NCBI GenBank assembly: GCA_023391155.1
Contig: JAEWBM010000043.1
Coordinates: 1-12,559, forward strand
DNA: 12,559 nucleotides
Direction: 5' to 3'
From: Acidobacteriota bacterium
GTDB taxonomy: Bacteria > Acidobacteriota > Blastocatellia > Pyrinomonadales > Pyrinomonadaceae
The position numbers were made by a program, and so were the translations under genes. Below, piece after piece: positions 12,384 to 12,559 of this stretch; within the stretch, counting starts at the first letter, position 1; the number at the start of each line of letters is the position of its first letter. Under the pieces are notes generated by a model that did no database searches, was not told the origin of the DNA, and worked only from the letters and a program-made list of their open reading frames with translations.

Positions 12384-12559
12384 CTAGATCTCCAGCGTCT
12401 GCCCCGTCTGCAAGATCGTCGGCTCGAACCTGCCCGCCCAGGCATTGATCTCCTGCGCGATCAGCTCCCGATCCGACGGCTTGAGGTGCGTGATCAGGAT
12501 CTGCGGCTCGACCCGCAGGTTGCCCAGCTCCTGGCTGAGCTGGATCGGATACAGGTGCT
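12384..12559 (-). CDS. Class II 3',5'-cyclic-nucleotide phosphodiesterase, C-terminal fragment
   Basis: The last 57 codons and a TAG of a gene cut by the right edge. The visible peptide reads HLYPIQLSQELGNL, then PQILITHLKPSDRELIAQEI. This resembles the end of class II cyclic-nucleotide phosphodiesterases (metallo-beta-lactamase fold, yeast PDE1 group), where HL-x-P-x5-EL is followed by a strand with ITHLKP. These enzymes hydrolyse cAMP to AMP. If so, it would link to type IV pili through cAMP signalling in some proteobacteria, but here adjacency is the only evidence. Another metallo-beta-lactamase-fold hydrolase cannot be excluded from so short a piece. Confidence 0.65.
   Translation of the reverse strand, partial: HLYPIQLSQELGNLRVEPQILITHLKPSDRELIAQEINAWAGRFEPTILQTGQTLEI

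Overview
The window looks like a high-GC proteobacterial chromosome, probably beta- or gammaproteobacterial. This rests on the class of type IV pilins (FTLIELMIVVAIIGILA N-terminus with a C-terminal Cys-Cys loop), a TfpX/TfpZ pilin accessory protein, sigma-54-type promoters before both pilin genes, and a class II cyclic-nucleotide phosphodiesterase fragment. No species can be named from the sequence alone.

Layout, left to right. Positions 1-824 (+ strand) hold the last 52 codons of a thiamine-phosphate synthase gene (thiE), then a small ribbon-helix-helix antitoxin overlapping a RelE/ParE-type toxin. Positions 825-1288 contain no recognisable gene, only a strong hairpin and a weak sigma-54-like site. 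Positions 1289-2812 (+) carry two family 2 glycosyltransferases. From 2874 to 7943 (all - strand) there is a compact operon, read right to left: a 689-residue membrane glycosyltransferase-like protein, a lipid-linked-glycan flippase, a SAM methyltransferase with an N-terminal Cys4 motif, and an FkbM methyltransferase. The two blocks converge at about 2813-2873.

Positions 8172-11825 (all - strand) form a type IV pilin region: pilin A2 (11376-11825) with its own intrinsic terminator, a polyprenyl-phosphate glycosyltransferase with a membrane tail (9827-11113), pilin A1 (9131-9628), then tfpX (8172-8984). Each pilin gene has a -24/-12 motif with exact GG-N10-GC spacing, and GTGAC/GTCAC pentamers cluster upstream of each. 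The right end (12384-12559, - strand) is the C-terminus of a class II cyclic-nucleotide phosphodiesterase.

How the parts may work together (inference): the polyprenyl-phosphate glycosyltransferase would load a sugar onto the lipid carrier, cytoplasmic glycosyltransferases and methyltransferases would build and decorate a glycan, the flippase would move it across the membrane, and the 689-residue GT-C-like protein would use the lipid-linked donor on the periplasmic face. Placing this next to two pilins and TfpX suggests pilin or cell-surface glycosylation under PilS/PilR-type control. No initiating phosphoglycosyltransferase and no obvious Wzy/WaaL ligase is seen in the window, so the pathway as seen here is incomplete.
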